From DAOPXV01 sp035352535 (lineage in GTDB: Bacteria > Muiribacteriota > UBA9980): a stretch of DNA of 42,619 bases. The position numbers and the translations under genes were made by a program. The stretch is from positions 1 to 42,619 of the forward strand of contig CAZJFS010000018.1 in assembly GCA_964545075.1 (NCBI GenBank), written 5' to 3'. Position 1 is the stretch's first letter; each line of letters starts with the position of its first letter. The notes under the pieces were generated by a model. It worked only from the letters and a program-made list of their open reading frames with translations. It had not been told where the DNA came from and searched no databases. Below are positions 15,953-24,794 of this stretch, one piece after another.

Positions 15953-17722
15953 TTAATTTCCGATGGAATAGTCAAGAAAAGGAAAGATATTTTCTTTAAG
16001 GTAGCGTTTGGCTTCGTTCAGACATGAAATTTTTAGAATATCGTTAGAAATTTCCTGGCATTTTGAAATATTGACGGAACGGATGACCTTTCTGACCCCG
16101 GGTATCGCGGTCGGGTTCATTGAGAGTTTTCTAAGCCCCATTCCGAGAAGTATCATCGTAAAAAGCGTGTCTCCCGCGAGTTCGCCGCAGAGGGTTATAT
16201 CTTTTTTATTTTTTTTTGCCACGTCGATTATCATTTTAAGCGCATGCAGGACGGCCGGGTGAAGAGGCTCGTAAAAATTAGCCACTCTGGAGTTGTTCCT
16301 GTCCACCGCGAGCAGGTATTGTATCAGGTCGTTGGTTCCGATTGAAAAAAAATCGATCAGGCGGGATATCGGTTCGAGAACGAACATTACCGCGGGAACT
16401 TCGATCATTATGCCAATCTCTATTTTGTTCGTGAAGGGAATGCGGTTATTTAGCTCGAATTTTGCTTCTTCTATGATGTCCAACGCATCACTGACCTCCG
16501 AAACGGAGCTTATCATCGGAAGAAGTATCTTGACATTTCCGTGGGCGGAAGCTCTTAAAATGGCCTTTATCTGAGTTTTAAAAAGTTCGGCTTCGCTGAG
16601 AAGAACTCTTATGCCTCGCCATCCGAGCTGCGGATTGCATTCCTGCGGCATTGCGAAGTAAGGAAGCGTTTTATCGGCGCCGATATCCAATACTCTTATG
16701 GTCACGTCGTTTCCCGCCGCGCTCTGGACGATGTTCTTGTAAAGTGCGTATTGTTCGTCCTCCGTAGGCATGCGGTCGCGACTCATGAAGAAAAATTCGG
16801 TCCTGAAAAGACCTATTCCTGATGCGTTATACGCATTGGCAAGTTCAATGTCGGAAACTTTATTAACATTGGAAAGCAGATTTATCATGCAGCCGTCACG
16901 GGTAGCCGACGGCAGTTTCGAGGCGACCTTCAGGTCGTCCTTTATGGCGGAGAATTCCACCTGGATACGTTTATATTCGGCGATAGTTTTGTTGTTAGGA
17001 TTTATGATGACCTGAGAATTCGTGCCGTCTATTATTATAATATCGCCGGTGTTAAGTTCTGAACAGATATTTTCAAGACCTATTATGGCCGGTATATTGA
17101 GCGAACGCGCAAGAATCGACGCGTGTGACATCATTTCGCCATGCTCGACGGCAAAGCCGAGTATATTATCCGAGGATTTAACCGTTATCGAAGGTATAAG
17201 CTCTTTCGCCACTATTATAACTTTTTCGTCCGGTTCCAGGAATTGTTGGCGGTCGGAAATGAGGTTTTTAAGTATTCGCTGTCCGACATCCCTGATGTCG
17301 GCGGAACGCTCGCGCATCAGATTGTCTTCGAACATTGAAAACATGAGCGAGAATTTTTTAATAACCTCGCTTATGACGAATTCGATGTTTTTTTTGTCGC
17401 TATTTATAAGATCGGTAACGGTGGCAATGAAATGAGGATCTTCGAGCATGAGCATATGGGATTTAAATATGCTGGCTTCTTTTAAACCGAGTCTTTTTTC
17501 GACGAGTATGCGCAGGCCGTCCAGCTGGTCGAATGACGTCTTTCTGGCGCGATGAAAACGGCTGAGTTCGTCATTGATTTCGGTTTCATCGATACTGCGG
17601 GATTTTATGTGAAGGTCATCGCAATGTTCGACGATCTTCCATACTTTTCCCATTTCGATGCCGGGACTTACGGTGATCCCTTTTAATATTTTGGTTTTCG
17701 GCAGGTTTTTTTTAATGGCCAT
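15953..17722 (-). CDS. ptsI: Phosphoenolpyruvate-protein phosphotransferase (PTS enzyme I)
   Basis: Enzyme I takes phosphate from phosphoenolpyruvate onto a histidine and passes it to HPr. At 589 residues it has the full length. The N-terminal HPr-binding part includes 'ADIRDVGQRILKNLI'. The phosphohistidine is in SHASILARSLNIPAI (His200), and the barrel has GIGLFRTEFFFMSRDRMPTE, CNPQLGWRGIRVLL, SIGTNDLIQYLLAVDRNN and CGELAGD. The usual GGxTSH before the active histidine reads HGEMMSH here. No HPr or sugar permease gene is in the window, so the pathway is unknown. It follows the synthetase-like gene by three bases, so the two are almost certainly co-transcribed and translationally coupled. 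Confidence 0.93.
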   Translation of the reverse strand: MAIKKNLPKTKILKGITVSPGIEMGKVWKIVEHCDDLHIKSRSIDETEINDELSRFHRARKTSFDQLDGLRILVEKRLGLKEASIFKSHMLMLEDPHFIATVTDLINSDKKNIEFVISEVIKKFSLMFSMFEDNLMRERSADIRDVGQRILKNLISDRQQFLEPDEKVIIVAKELIPSITVKSSDNILGFAVEHGEMMSHASILARSLNIPAIIGLENICSELNTGDIIIIDGTNSQVIINPNNKTIAEYKRIQVEFSAIKDDLKVASKLPSATRDGCMINLLSNVNKVSDIELANAYNASGIGLFRTEFFFMSRDRMPTEDEQYALYKNIVQSAAGNDVTIRVLDIGADKTLPYFAMPQECNPQLGWRGIRVLLSEAELFKTQIKAILRASAHGNVKILLPMISSVSEVSDALDIIEEAKFELNNRIPFTNKIEIGIMIEVPAVMFVLEPISRLIDFFSIGTNDLIQYLLAVDRNNSRVANFYEPLHPAVLHALKMIIDVAKKNKKDITLCGELAGDTLFTMILLGMGLRKLSMNPTAIPGVRKVIRSVNISKCQEISNDILKISCLNEAKRYLKENIFPFLDYSIGN

Positions 17723-17725
17723 TTA

Positions 17726-18718
17726 TTAATAATTTCCTTTGAAGCTTTTTTGAAGATATATGGCTAAAAGCTGAAAAAATCCCATTCCGCTGATTTTCTG
17801 GTTCCCTCTGAAAAGGAACGCCTTGGCTGAGTTAGCGAATTCAGGAATGACCAGCACCGTATGGGCGTGAACGTTAAGATAATCGGAGGCTATTTTGAAA
17901 AGATCCGCTTCTGAAGCTTTTCTGTTTCCATATTCGTGCCATATAACTGAATATCCACGTTTATCGATGGTTTTAATTTCATTGTAGATCGCGCTTTCGG
18001 TATTTACCTTGTCGGTTATTATAATGAGCTGGAAGGGATTTACGATGAACGGCGTTTCCGAGGTGGAATTGACGAATATTTTTTTCAGTATGCGTTCGAG
18101 GCCGCCCGTCAGTGAAAAAGCTATCCTGTTGTTCTCGATTGTAAGAAAGCCACCGTTCGTGAACTCGCCGGGAGACGTTTCGAAACAGACCTTCGCTTCG
18201 GTAAATTCATCAAGCTCCGAAGAAAAATTTTCTTCGTAAGGAATATGAAGGCTTTTAAGAACATTCAAAAGCGTTTCGCGTACTCCGGCCTGCGATCCGC
18301 AATCGTTTTTATAGACGTTCATTTTAAAAGCGATATTAAGCCCGGAATATAGTTTCTGGAATGAGCCGGCTATGGAGATCAAATCGAGCGCCAGCCTGAG
18401 CGGTCCGCTCTTTAAAAATCCCATGTCGCAGAAATTTTTTTCGAAAACCGCCTCGCGCGAGCTCGACACGTTCTTCTGTACCGTTGAAGTTTCAATGGTA
18501 TAAAAGCGTTCGGGAAGTGAATCGGCCGTTGAACTTCTTAAAAAGCTCGTGTAAAGATCGACGTTATCGAGAAATATTATGTTTTCAAGATCGATATCGC
18601 GATAGACCTTTTCGACGAAATTCGCGAGCATCGAAAAAGCTCGGCTCCCAAGGCCGGTGAAATAAGTTTCTCCAGTTTTAATTTGTGAAATAATGCCAGC
18701 GTTTTTTGCGGCCTGCAA
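17726..18718 (-). CDS. Degenerate class II aminoacyl-tRNA synthetase-like protein (uncertain)
   Basis: I do not recognise a named family. The N-terminus (AGIISQIKTGETYFTGLGSR) resembles the start of prolyl-type synthetases. 'GGFLTIENN' followed by 'SLTGGLERILKKI' resembles the class II motif 3 region of HisRS/HisZ. The last ~90 residues (PFQLIIITD ... SVIWHEYGNRKASEADL) resemble an anticodon-binding fold. A clear motif 2 'fRxE' is missing, so it is probably not an active synthetase; a HisZ-like regulatory paralogue is one option. The frame opens at a GTG at 18784, but the TTG at 18718 is chosen because AGAGGTG lies eight bases upstream and the earlier region overlaps the promoter. Product 330 residues. 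It is three bases upstream of ptsI. Confidence 0.4.
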   Translation of the reverse strand: MQAAKNAGIISQIKTGETYFTGLGSRAFSMLANFVEKVYRDIDLENIIFLDNVDLYTSFLRSSTADSLPERFYTIETSTVQKNVSSSREAVFEKNFCDMGFLKSGPLRLALDLISIAGSFQKLYSGLNIAFKMNVYKNDCGSQAGVRETLLNVLKSLHIPYEENFSSELDEFTEAKVCFETSPGEFTNGGFLTIENNRIAFSLTGGLERILKKIFVNSTSETPFIVNPFQLIIITDKVNTESAIYNEIKTIDKRGYSVIWHEYGNRKASEADLFKIASDYLNVHAHTVLVIPEFANSAKAFLFRGNQKISGMGFFQLLAIYLQKSFKGNY

Positions 18719-18774
18719 TTTAAAAACACCTCTAATGATTTGCGCGAATGAAAAACGAGTCTCACAATCTGAAT

Positions 18775-18804
18775 ATTCTACCACATGATATATTTAAATT
18801 TCAA
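18775..18804 (-). promoter_or_regulatory. Candidate sigma70 promoter for the synthetase-like gene and ptsI
   Basis: Minus strand TTGAAA (18799-18804), 18-base spacer, TAGAAT (18775-18780). Each hexamer has one mismatch to consensus. It is placed just upstream of the TTG start at 18718. Confidence 0.55.
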
Positions 18805-18813
18805 GGAATTTTA

Positions 18814-19188
18814 TTAATAAATTTTAAAAAATCCCAGGGCTTTTTTTAAAAAAGAAGTTTTTTCGAAATTGGCCTCGAAGCTGACTCCAGTTTTTAATAC
18901 AAGGTCCGAACCGCAGTTTTCACAGTATATCTTGGAATTATCAAAATGAGCGTGACATTTTACGCATTCCTTGAAAGTCTTGTTAAGGTTGTCATGGCCG
19001 GCGGAAATAGTCTTCTTTATGTCCTCTTCCAGAAATGCGCCGCAGAGATTACACATTTTTGAGTGTTCGGAATTTATCGTATAGCAATGGGAGCAAATCT
19101 TTCCTGAAAAAAGTTCTTCGTTACAGGTAACGCAATATTTGAAATCGCCTTTATAATTAATTTTGCATTCATGGCAATACATTTTCAT
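18814..19188 (-). CDS. Small multi-zinc-ribbon protein
   Basis: The 124-residue protein contains four or five zinc-knuckle units made of CxxC pairs: CHEC, CVTC, CSHC, CNLC, CVKC and CENC. This is a tandem 'double zinc ribbon' arrangement. Such proteins are structural metal-binding modules, often in nucleic-acid or protein scaffolds; no function can be assigned. The C-terminal ~25 residues are lysine/phenylalanine-rich and lack cysteines. The ATG at 19188 overlaps the stop codon of the upstream HEAT gene (ATGA) and has AGAGGTGA before it, so the two proteins are translationally coupled and may act together. Confidence 0.75.
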   Translation of the reverse strand: MKMYCHECKINYKGDFKYCVTCNEELFSGKICSHCYTINSEHSKMCNLCGAFLEEDIKKTISAGHDNLNKTFKECVKCHAHFDNSKIYCENCGSDLVLKTGVSFEANFEKTSFLKKALGFFKIY

Positions 19189-20060
19189 TCACCTCTTTTT
19201 TCGTTTAAAAATTTTATCACTCTGGAAGCCAGTTCGCGTACCTGGTCGTTTTCGTCTTTAAGGCAACTTTCGAGAAGCGTTATTGATGTTTGCGAACGCA
19301 TTCTTCCCAGGGCCTTTACCGCGCTAGCTCTTACAAGTTCGGACTTGTGCATGAGCATTTCGCCGATTTGCGGTATGAATCTGTTTTCTCCGATCTCCGC
19401 GAGCGCCAGACATGCCGCCGATATAACGAACGCCATCGGGTCGTTCAAGAGTCCCGCCAGACATTCGCAGCCTTTAGCGTCGCGCTGCTTTCCGATGGCT
19501 CTCGCGGCCGCGGCCCGCACCGATGGTTCTTCGTCGCTTGTCATGGTTATAAGGTCGGCCAGCGCCAGCTCGCTCTTGGAATCGCCGAGGATCCCTGTCG
19601 CATAACTTCTTACGTCGATATCTCCGTCATTCAAAGCTTTTAAAAGAACCCCGTCGAAGGTTCCGGCGAAGGCTTTATCTGAATAGTAACACGCTATGGC
19701 CTGAAGCACCGAAAGCCGCACCTGAGCGTCGGAATCTTCGAAAGCGAGTTTGACCTGGTCAACCGCCTCGGGGTTTTTCATTTCACCGAGGGCTGATATC
19801 ACATAACTTTTGGTCACTCCCGAAAGGTCGGGCAGAAGCCTTAAAAGATAAGGGACGATATCCCAGCCTATCGCTATAACGGCGTTCATAAGATACATGC
19901 TTTCAAATTCATTAGCCTGTTTAATGGAAAGGCAGAGCAGGATATAAGCGGGCGGCCCTATTTCCTTGAGTTTGAGCACGACATAGTCCAGCTTATCGAC
20001 TTCCTTGGCTTTTATTGCTTCGATACATTCTTCGACCAATACTTCGACTTCGATGTCCAT
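19185..20060 (-). CDS. HEAT-repeat protein
   Basis: The 291-residue soluble protein consists almost entirely of PBS-lyase-type HEAT repeats of ~31 residues. Recurring units such as 'D..vR..Av.alG....' are visible as SDAQVRLSVLQAIACY, EPSVRAAAARAIGKQ and SELVRASAVKALGRM. These form a right-handed solenoid used for protein binding. The start ATG at 20060 follows GGAGGATAT. The last codon overlaps the start of the zinc-ribbon gene. The pairing of HEAT solenoid and zinc ribbon recurs within the single protein at 2489-4126, which suggests a shared scaffold style in this genome. Confidence 0.8.
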   Translation of the reverse strand: MDIEVEVLVEECIEAIKAKEVDKLDYVVLKLKEIGPPAYILLCLSIKQANEFESMYLMNAVIAIGWDIVPYLLRLLPDLSGVTKSYVISALGEMKNPEAVDQVKLAFEDSDAQVRLSVLQAIACYYSDKAFAGTFDGVLLKALNDGDIDVRSYATGILGDSKSELALADLITMTSDEEPSVRAAAARAIGKQRDAKGCECLAGLLNDPMAFVISAACLALAEIGENRFIPQIGEMLMHKSELVRASAVKALGRMRSQTSITLLESCLKDENDQVRELASRVIKFLNEKRGE

Positions 20061-20099
20061 ATATCCTCCGTGATATGTTAATGCCGCCTTGATCCGCTA

Positions 20100-20888
20100 T
20101 TAATTCAGGAATGCCAGTCCAGCCATGCGGCCGGTGTCTCCGGCGTCGCGCCTGTAGGAATAAAATGTCGTTTTCATGCAGGAGGTGCATGCGTCATGCA
20201 CCGATATGTTTTCTTCCTTGAGTCCCGAATTTAGAAGAATGGCCCGGTTTATCGCCTTAAGATCGATGAAAAATTTTCCCGATCCGGCCTCTCTAATCTT
20301 ATTCGAAAGCGTTCCGGAGTCTATTTTTTGAATGAACTCTTCCGCGGTGTCGTCGCCGACCTCGAAGCAGCATTTGGATATCGAAGGTCCGATCATGGCC
20401 GTTATGTCCGAAGGGGCGCATCCGTAATTTTTTATCATGAAATCTACCGAGGCCGCGGCTATTGAATTGCAAGTCCCGCGCCATCCGGCATGTACGAGTC
20501 CTATCACGCCCTTTTTGCCGTCGTGAAAAAAGATCGGCGCGCAGTCCGCGAAGTACATGCAAAGGACTGTGCCGCGCGTCGCGGTGAAAAGTCCGTCGCA
20601 TTCGCCGCAATCGGTTTTGTGGTCGGGCACGTTGACGAGCTTGACGCCGTGCACCTGATCCGAAGAAACCATGCGATCTATCGAGAGGCCGAAATCGTCC
20701 ATTACGATCTGGCGGTTTCTGTAAATGTTGTTTTTTTCATCGCGGGTTGAATATCCCATGTTAAGAGAATCGTATTTTCCTCCGGAAACGCCGCCGCGTC
20801 TGGTGGTGAAAAGAAGCTGGGCGTCTGGATGACCAGCGATTTCGTATTTGAAATACTTTTCGGTTTCAATCGTCTTAAATATGCTCAT
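20100..20888 (-). CDS. pgeF: PgeF/YfiH family protein (purine nucleoside phosphorylase, 'laccase domain')
   Basis: The 262-residue protein has all family hallmarks in order: LFTTRRGGVSGGKYDSLNMG, SSDQVHG (first metal histidine), ECDGLFT, FADCAPIFF (metal cysteine), GLVHAGWRGT (second histidine) and MIGPSISKCCFEVG. Members are zinc enzymes acting on purine nucleosides and are also linked to removal of mis-incorporated residues in peptidoglycan synthesis. The older 'laccase' label is misleading. The ATG at 20888 has AGAGG upstream. It lies 18 bases after the helix-hairpin-helix gene and 39 before the HEAT gene. Confidence 0.92.
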   Translation of the reverse strand: MSIFKTIETEKYFKYEIAGHPDAQLLFTTRRGGVSGGKYDSLNMGYSTRDEKNNIYRNRQIVMDDFGLSIDRMVSSDQVHGVKLVNVPDHKTDCGECDGLFTATRGTVLCMYFADCAPIFFHDGKKGVIGLVHAGWRGTCNSIAAASVDFMIKNYGCAPSDITAMIGPSISKCCFEVGDDTAEEFIQKIDSGTLSNKIREAGSGKFFIDLKAINRAILLNSGLKEENISVHDACTSCMKTTFYSYRRDAGDTGRMAGLAFLN

Positions 20889-20906
20889 TTTCGAATATTC
20901 CTCTCG

Positions 20907-22727
20907 CTAAAAATTTCTGAAATACGCGAATTTAATTATATTGGTGAATTCGTCATCCGTGTTCAATTTGCTTTCGTCCCATAGATTCTGGTATTTCAAT
21001 ATTACCTTGAGGTTGGTTTTTATCCGTCTCTGCCATTCCAGGCTGGTGTCGGATACTCTTCCGGCGGCGGAATTGACGTCATTGTCAGTGATCGCGAATT
21101 TGCCTATAAGGTAAATGCTCTGTCTGTATTTATACCTGACCGACGTCATGAAAATGTTATTGGCTATATCGTCGGGAGTGCGCTCGTCAACGTAGGTCAG
21201 CATCATTCTGGTCTTGTCGGTCGGATAAAGCAGAAAACGGAACTTGCTTATTTTCCGGGTGCCCCAATCGTCGTCGGGGTTGTTTCGTTTCAGGTCGCTT
21301 GATTGAAAGGAAGTGGCGAATGAAGCGATATCCGAGAAGTTATAGTTGAGCCTTAAAAATGTAGTGAACTGGCCGTCAAAAGAATACGGCGCGGTGACGC
21401 TTGTTTCAGAGAAATTTTCCTTTACCGAAAGTATCCTGGTCGTAAGATTTATGTCCCTGAATCCGCTCATGGCTTCGGCGAATATCGATTCCGCGCCGTT
21501 AAAAACGTTCTGCATTTCTCCGTATACTGAAACGTTGTCCAGCTTTCCCGAACCGTAAAAATGAAGGTAATCGATGCTGTGATTATAATCGTTATCCCAT
21601 AATTTTTCGACCCGCCCGCCGATGCTGGTGTTTTCCTGGAGCCTGAAGTTAAGGTTGCCGCCGAGCCTGTTCTCGTTGACTTCGGAAAGCTTCGAGCCTA
21701 TAACTGAAAAATCAAAATTCTGGAAGTATTTTTTATATTTCAAGCCCGAGTTTTTCGTCCTGTGAAGATCGATAAGCGGATACTTTCCCTGCGGAAACAT
21801 GACGTCGCCGAGCGTCAGGACTGAAGACAAGAGCTTTACTTCGTCGGTGCGCTTACGCGCCGATTCTTCTCCCGGCGTCCCTCCGTTTTTCTTGTAATCC
21901 GGAAGGTCGAGTTTTATGTCTTTTATGACCTCGTCTTTTTTCATATCTTCGGCGGGCTGATTTTTCGCTTCTTCCGCGGCTTCGGTTTCATCCTCCGTTT
22001 TTTTCTTTTTCTTCACGAGAAAATATTTTTCGGGCGTTTCAAGGTTGGACTCGAAAAGCCCGTTGACTTTTTTGCGCTTTTTTCTTCCGACCATTACTTT
22101 TTGAGCGAAATATCCGTCGAGATATTCGAAGTTGCTCTTTTGACTTTCTTCGTTAGACGCCACGGGCGTCTTTATCTTTCTGATCGAAGGCGCGGATTCT
22201 ATTTTGTAGCCTTTTTTTAAATAAGAATCCGTGTAATAATAAAAATTCACGAATTTTTCCTTCACGTTGATACGGCTTTCGTCGCTGTCCTGGCCGAAGG
22301 AGAGGCGCAGATCCGCCGCGTCGTCGAAGTAGACGTTGTAGCGCGAATAGTTGGTGGACGTATTCCGGCCGTTGGGGTCGAAGCCGTATTCGGAATATGA
22401 GTTTCCGTTAAAGAAATTATATTTAGGGCTTTTCATGGACCCTACTTCGATGGTCTCGAAAACATCCATGAACGAATCCTGCGGTATGAATTTTAAAAGG
22501 TCCTCTTCCTTTGTGTAAGGACCGTTTTCGGATCTGAATTTTACGGCTTTTTCGGCGCTGAGAAAATCCATTTCATAGATGTCCATGAAATCGAATTCAT
22601 CGGCGGAGTTAAGATCGAGCCTTCTGTTTTCGGTAAAAGGATAGCCGAAAGCGCTTCCTGGTAGAAGCGCGGAGATGAAAAGCGCCAATATGATCAATCT
22701 TTGAATTTTATTACGAATAAATGCCAT
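20907..22727 (-). CDS. Exported helix-hairpin-helix protein with a beta-rich, barrel-like body
   Basis: The 606-residue protein has a Sec signal peptide (residues ~1-28, ending GSAFG). Next, at ~35-97, comes a helix-hairpin-helix region of ComEA type: LNSADEFDFMDIYEMDFLSA, then 'KFRSENGPYTKEEDLLKF'. A charged, lysine/glutamate-rich linker (~240-300) follows. From ~310 to the end there are alternating aromatic/polar strands (YDFxxxx, FRLNYNF, RMMLTYV) ending in the terminal aromatic 'FAYFRNF', a pattern typical of outer-membrane beta-barrels. I infer surface or outer-membrane location. HhH domains bind DNA in cytoplasmic and ComEA proteins; whether this one does is unknown. No good Shine-Dalgarno precedes the ATG. 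Confidence 0.6.
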   Translation of the reverse strand: MAFIRNKIQRLIILALFISALLPGSAFGYPFTENRRLDLNSADEFDFMDIYEMDFLSAEKAVKFRSENGPYTKEEDLLKFIPQDSFMDVFETIEVGSMKSPKYNFFNGNSYSEYGFDPNGRNTSTNYSRYNVYFDDAADLRLSFGQDSDESRINVKEKFVNFYYYTDSYLKKGYKIESAPSIRKIKTPVASNEESQKSNFEYLDGYFAQKVMVGRKKRKKVNGLFESNLETPEKYFLVKKKKKTEDETEAAEEAKNQPAEDMKKDEVIKDIKLDLPDYKKNGGTPGEESARKRTDEVKLLSSVLTLGDVMFPQGKYPLIDLHRTKNSGLKYKKYFQNFDFSVIGSKLSEVNENRLGGNLNFRLQENTSIGGRVEKLWDNDYNHSIDYLHFYGSGKLDNVSVYGEMQNVFNGAESIFAEAMSGFRDINLTTRILSVKENFSETSVTAPYSFDGQFTTFLRLNYNFSDIASFATSFQSSDLKRNNPDDDWGTRKISKFRFLLYPTDKTRMMLTYVDERTPDDIANNIFMTSVRYKYRQSIYLIGKFAITDNDVNSAAGRVSDTSLEWQRRIKTNLKVILKYQNLWDESKLNTDDEFTNIIKFAYFRNF

Positions 22728-22802
22728 GTCAGATTTTGTGTATGTTGCTTGCGTTTTTTTCAGCCTGACCGGATTTTTTCCGGTTCACGGCGGCCTTAAT
22801 CA

Positions 22803-22842
22803 CATGCGCGCGTTTGAAATGAATATTAAAAACGCACGCATG
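22803..22842 (-). repeat. Long intergenic hairpin between the lipoprotein and HhH genes
   Basis: On the minus strand CATGCGTGCGTTT (22830-22842) pairs with AAACGCGCGCATG (22803-22815): 13 base pairs with one G-U and a 14-base loop. No U-tract follows. It lies 13 bases after the lipoprotein stop, a position suited to an mRNA-processing or 3'-stabilising stem between cistrons. Confidence 0.7.
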
Positions 22843-22855
22843 CAAGTGTCTTGAA

Positions 22856-24754
22856 TTATTTTAACACGATCTTATCGAGGTACAGGTTATAGTTCGTAGA
22901 TGACGCGTTCTTTTTCATGCATATGAAGCGGAATGCGACGTCAAGGCCGGTGCCCAGGGAATTGGCGATATTGATATTGGTCGTGAACGGCGCGAGTTCG
23001 ACCGTGCCCGATGTGTAAAAGTCGAATTCTCCGCGATCGAGGCCGCCGACCGTTATCTTGTAAGTGCCCGAATCGCCGGTGCGAAGGGCCCATATATCGA
23101 TATTATACGCTCCGTTGGGCAGGAACTGCGTAAATTCAAACCAGTCGCCGTCGCCGGTTCCCGTGCCGCAAGCGGCGGCGTCTACGTTCGGGAAAGGAGT
23201 TCCCGTTATCGATTCGCCGTGTTCATCGTCCAGCGGGGCGAAGAAAAGGTAAGAATCCGCGTCGAAAGGGAATTGCAGCGTTCTGATTTCAAGCTTGTAC
23301 GGCGTCGTGTTTGTAGCGGTCGTGCCTTTTTTTATGGCAAGGAAATAGCGCTCGGCCTCCATCGTACGATATGCGACATCGCCTGAAACCGTCACGTAAT
23401 TAGTATACGATCCTTCACGTCCGGTTGAATTGACCGCGCAGACCTTGTAGTAATATGTTTTTCCGACGGTGATCGAGTTGGTGAATTCGGTCGAAAGCGG
23501 CTGGCCTATCTGAGCGTAAACGCCGTCGCTGAATTCGGAGCGGTAGATCCTGTATGAGACCGCGCCGACGACCGCCTGCCAGACTATTTTAACCTGGCCC
23601 AGCGTTTCCTGCATTCTGACCGTAAGGCCGGCGGGAGTGTCCGGGAAGTCGATGCCGACTTTATTTGTGGCGGGTCTCGACATTCTGGATTCGTTTCCGG
23701 AATTATCGAACGACGCTACCGTGTATTGATAATAACTGTCCATATTGACTTCCGTGTCGGTCCAGGTGGTGTCGGGCGGAAGCACTTTTACGAGCTGATA
23801 GGTTTCGTCCACGTCGAGGCGTTTTCTGTAAATTTTAAAACCGGCGAGATCGAGCGATTTTCCATCGGCGTCTTTTTCCGGCTTGACCCATGTAAGAACG
23901 ACCTGAGCGTCGCCCGACGCGATGAGGTTCGTAGGCGTTCCGGGCGGTATGTTATCGACTTTTCCCATGAGCGTGTATGAACCGTCGACATACTGGCTGT
24001 AATTGCCCTGCTTGTCGATGGCCCTCACTCTATAGTAGTAAACGCCCATTACCAGATTGGAATCTGAAAACACGTTTATTCCCGAAGGAACTTTGGCTAT
24101 CGACTGCCATTCGTTTATATTTCCGGAATGTCTTTCGATTTCGAATTCCTTGAGATCGTCAAGGGTCGCGCCGTCGGTATTTTGCTTTGGCGGATCCCAG
24201 GAAACTATTATGGAGCCTCGGTCGGAACCGAAAACCGTCTGTCTCGAAGGCGCGAAGAAAATATTCGCCGGAGGTTTCGGAACGCTTCCGGTCGTCGGCT
24301 GAAGCCTTATTATCTGGGGCGCCGAGGTCGCGCTCTGTCTTAAAAGGTTGTCAAATGCGACCACCGTGTAAATGAACTTTTCGCCCTCGATGAGTTCCGA
24401 AGTTTTATCCACGTAATTGTCGTCGGTAGTGGTCGCGATCTTTTTGTCGGCGCCGCCTTCGCGTCTTCTAAATATATAATACCCGACTATATTTTTCTTG
24501 ACCTGATCGTATTTATTGGTTGTAACGGGATTCCAATCGAGCGTTACCTGATAGAACTGCTCCGTCAGCTTTTGCACCACGTAAGGCGTGTCTATTTTCC
24601 AGGTTGGGTTGTTGGGTTCTACGCCGTCGTCCGACCACGTTATTACCGAAGAAGATGAATTGTTGGACGACTGGGTGCAGCCTACAAAGAACATGATCGT
24701 GAAAATGAAAACGGCGAGGAAAACGTAATTGTACTTTTTGATGAATTCCCTCAT
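22856..24754 (-). CDS. Surface lipoprotein with fibronectin type III domains
   Basis: The 632-residue predicted lipoprotein has a hydrophobic signal peptide ending in the lipobox FVGC (Cys26) and a serine/asparagine-rich tether. Four fibronectin type III domains follow, with typical 'vtLdWnPv', 'G.YyYRVRAiD..GN.S', 'YYQYTVASFDNSGNESR' and 'YYYKVCAVNSTGREGSYT' strands. The last ~170 residues form a separate beta-sandwich resembling a carbohydrate-binding module ('MEAERYF', 'GDGDWFEFTQFLPNGAYNID', terminal 'YNLYLDKIVL'). I infer an extracytoplasmic binding protein, perhaps for polysaccharide. No catalytic domain is seen. The ATG at 24754 has AAGGAGGAG upstream. Confidence 0.8.
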   Translation of the reverse strand: MREFIKKYNYVFLAVFIFTIMFFVGCTQSSNNSSSSVITWSDDGVEPNNPTWKIDTPYVVQKLTEQFYQVTLDWNPVTTNKYDQVKKNIVGYYIFRRREGGADKKIATTTDDNYVDKTSELIEGEKFIYTVVAFDNLLRQSATSAPQIIRLQPTTGSVPKPPANIFFAPSRQTVFGSDRGSIIVSWDPPKQNTDGATLDDLKEFEIERHSGNINEWQSIAKVPSGINVFSDSNLVMGVYYYRVRAIDKQGNYSQYVDGSYTLMGKVDNIPPGTPTNLIASGDAQVVLTWVKPEKDADGKSLDLAGFKIYRKRLDVDETYQLVKVLPPDTTWTDTEVNMDSYYQYTVASFDNSGNESRMSRPATNKVGIDFPDTPAGLTVRMQETLGQVKIVWQAVVGAVSYRIYRSEFSDGVYAQIGQPLSTEFTNSITVGKTYYYKVCAVNSTGREGSYTNYVTVSGDVAYRTMEAERYFLAIKKGTTATNTTPYKLEIRTLQFPFDADSYLFFAPLDDEHGESITGTPFPNVDAAACGTGTGDGDWFEFTQFLPNGAYNIDIWALRTGDSGTYKITVGGLDRGEFDFYTSGTVELAPFTTNINIANSLGTGLDVAFRFICMKKNASSTNYNLYLDKIVLK

Positions 24755-24794
24755 TGACTCCTCCTTAAGAATTTATATAACATTAATTTTTTCG

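Noticed and set aside
15953..16000. Terminator after ptsI from the TTCAAG motifs
   Set aside because: The motifs are direct, not inverted, repeats, so they do not form a stem.
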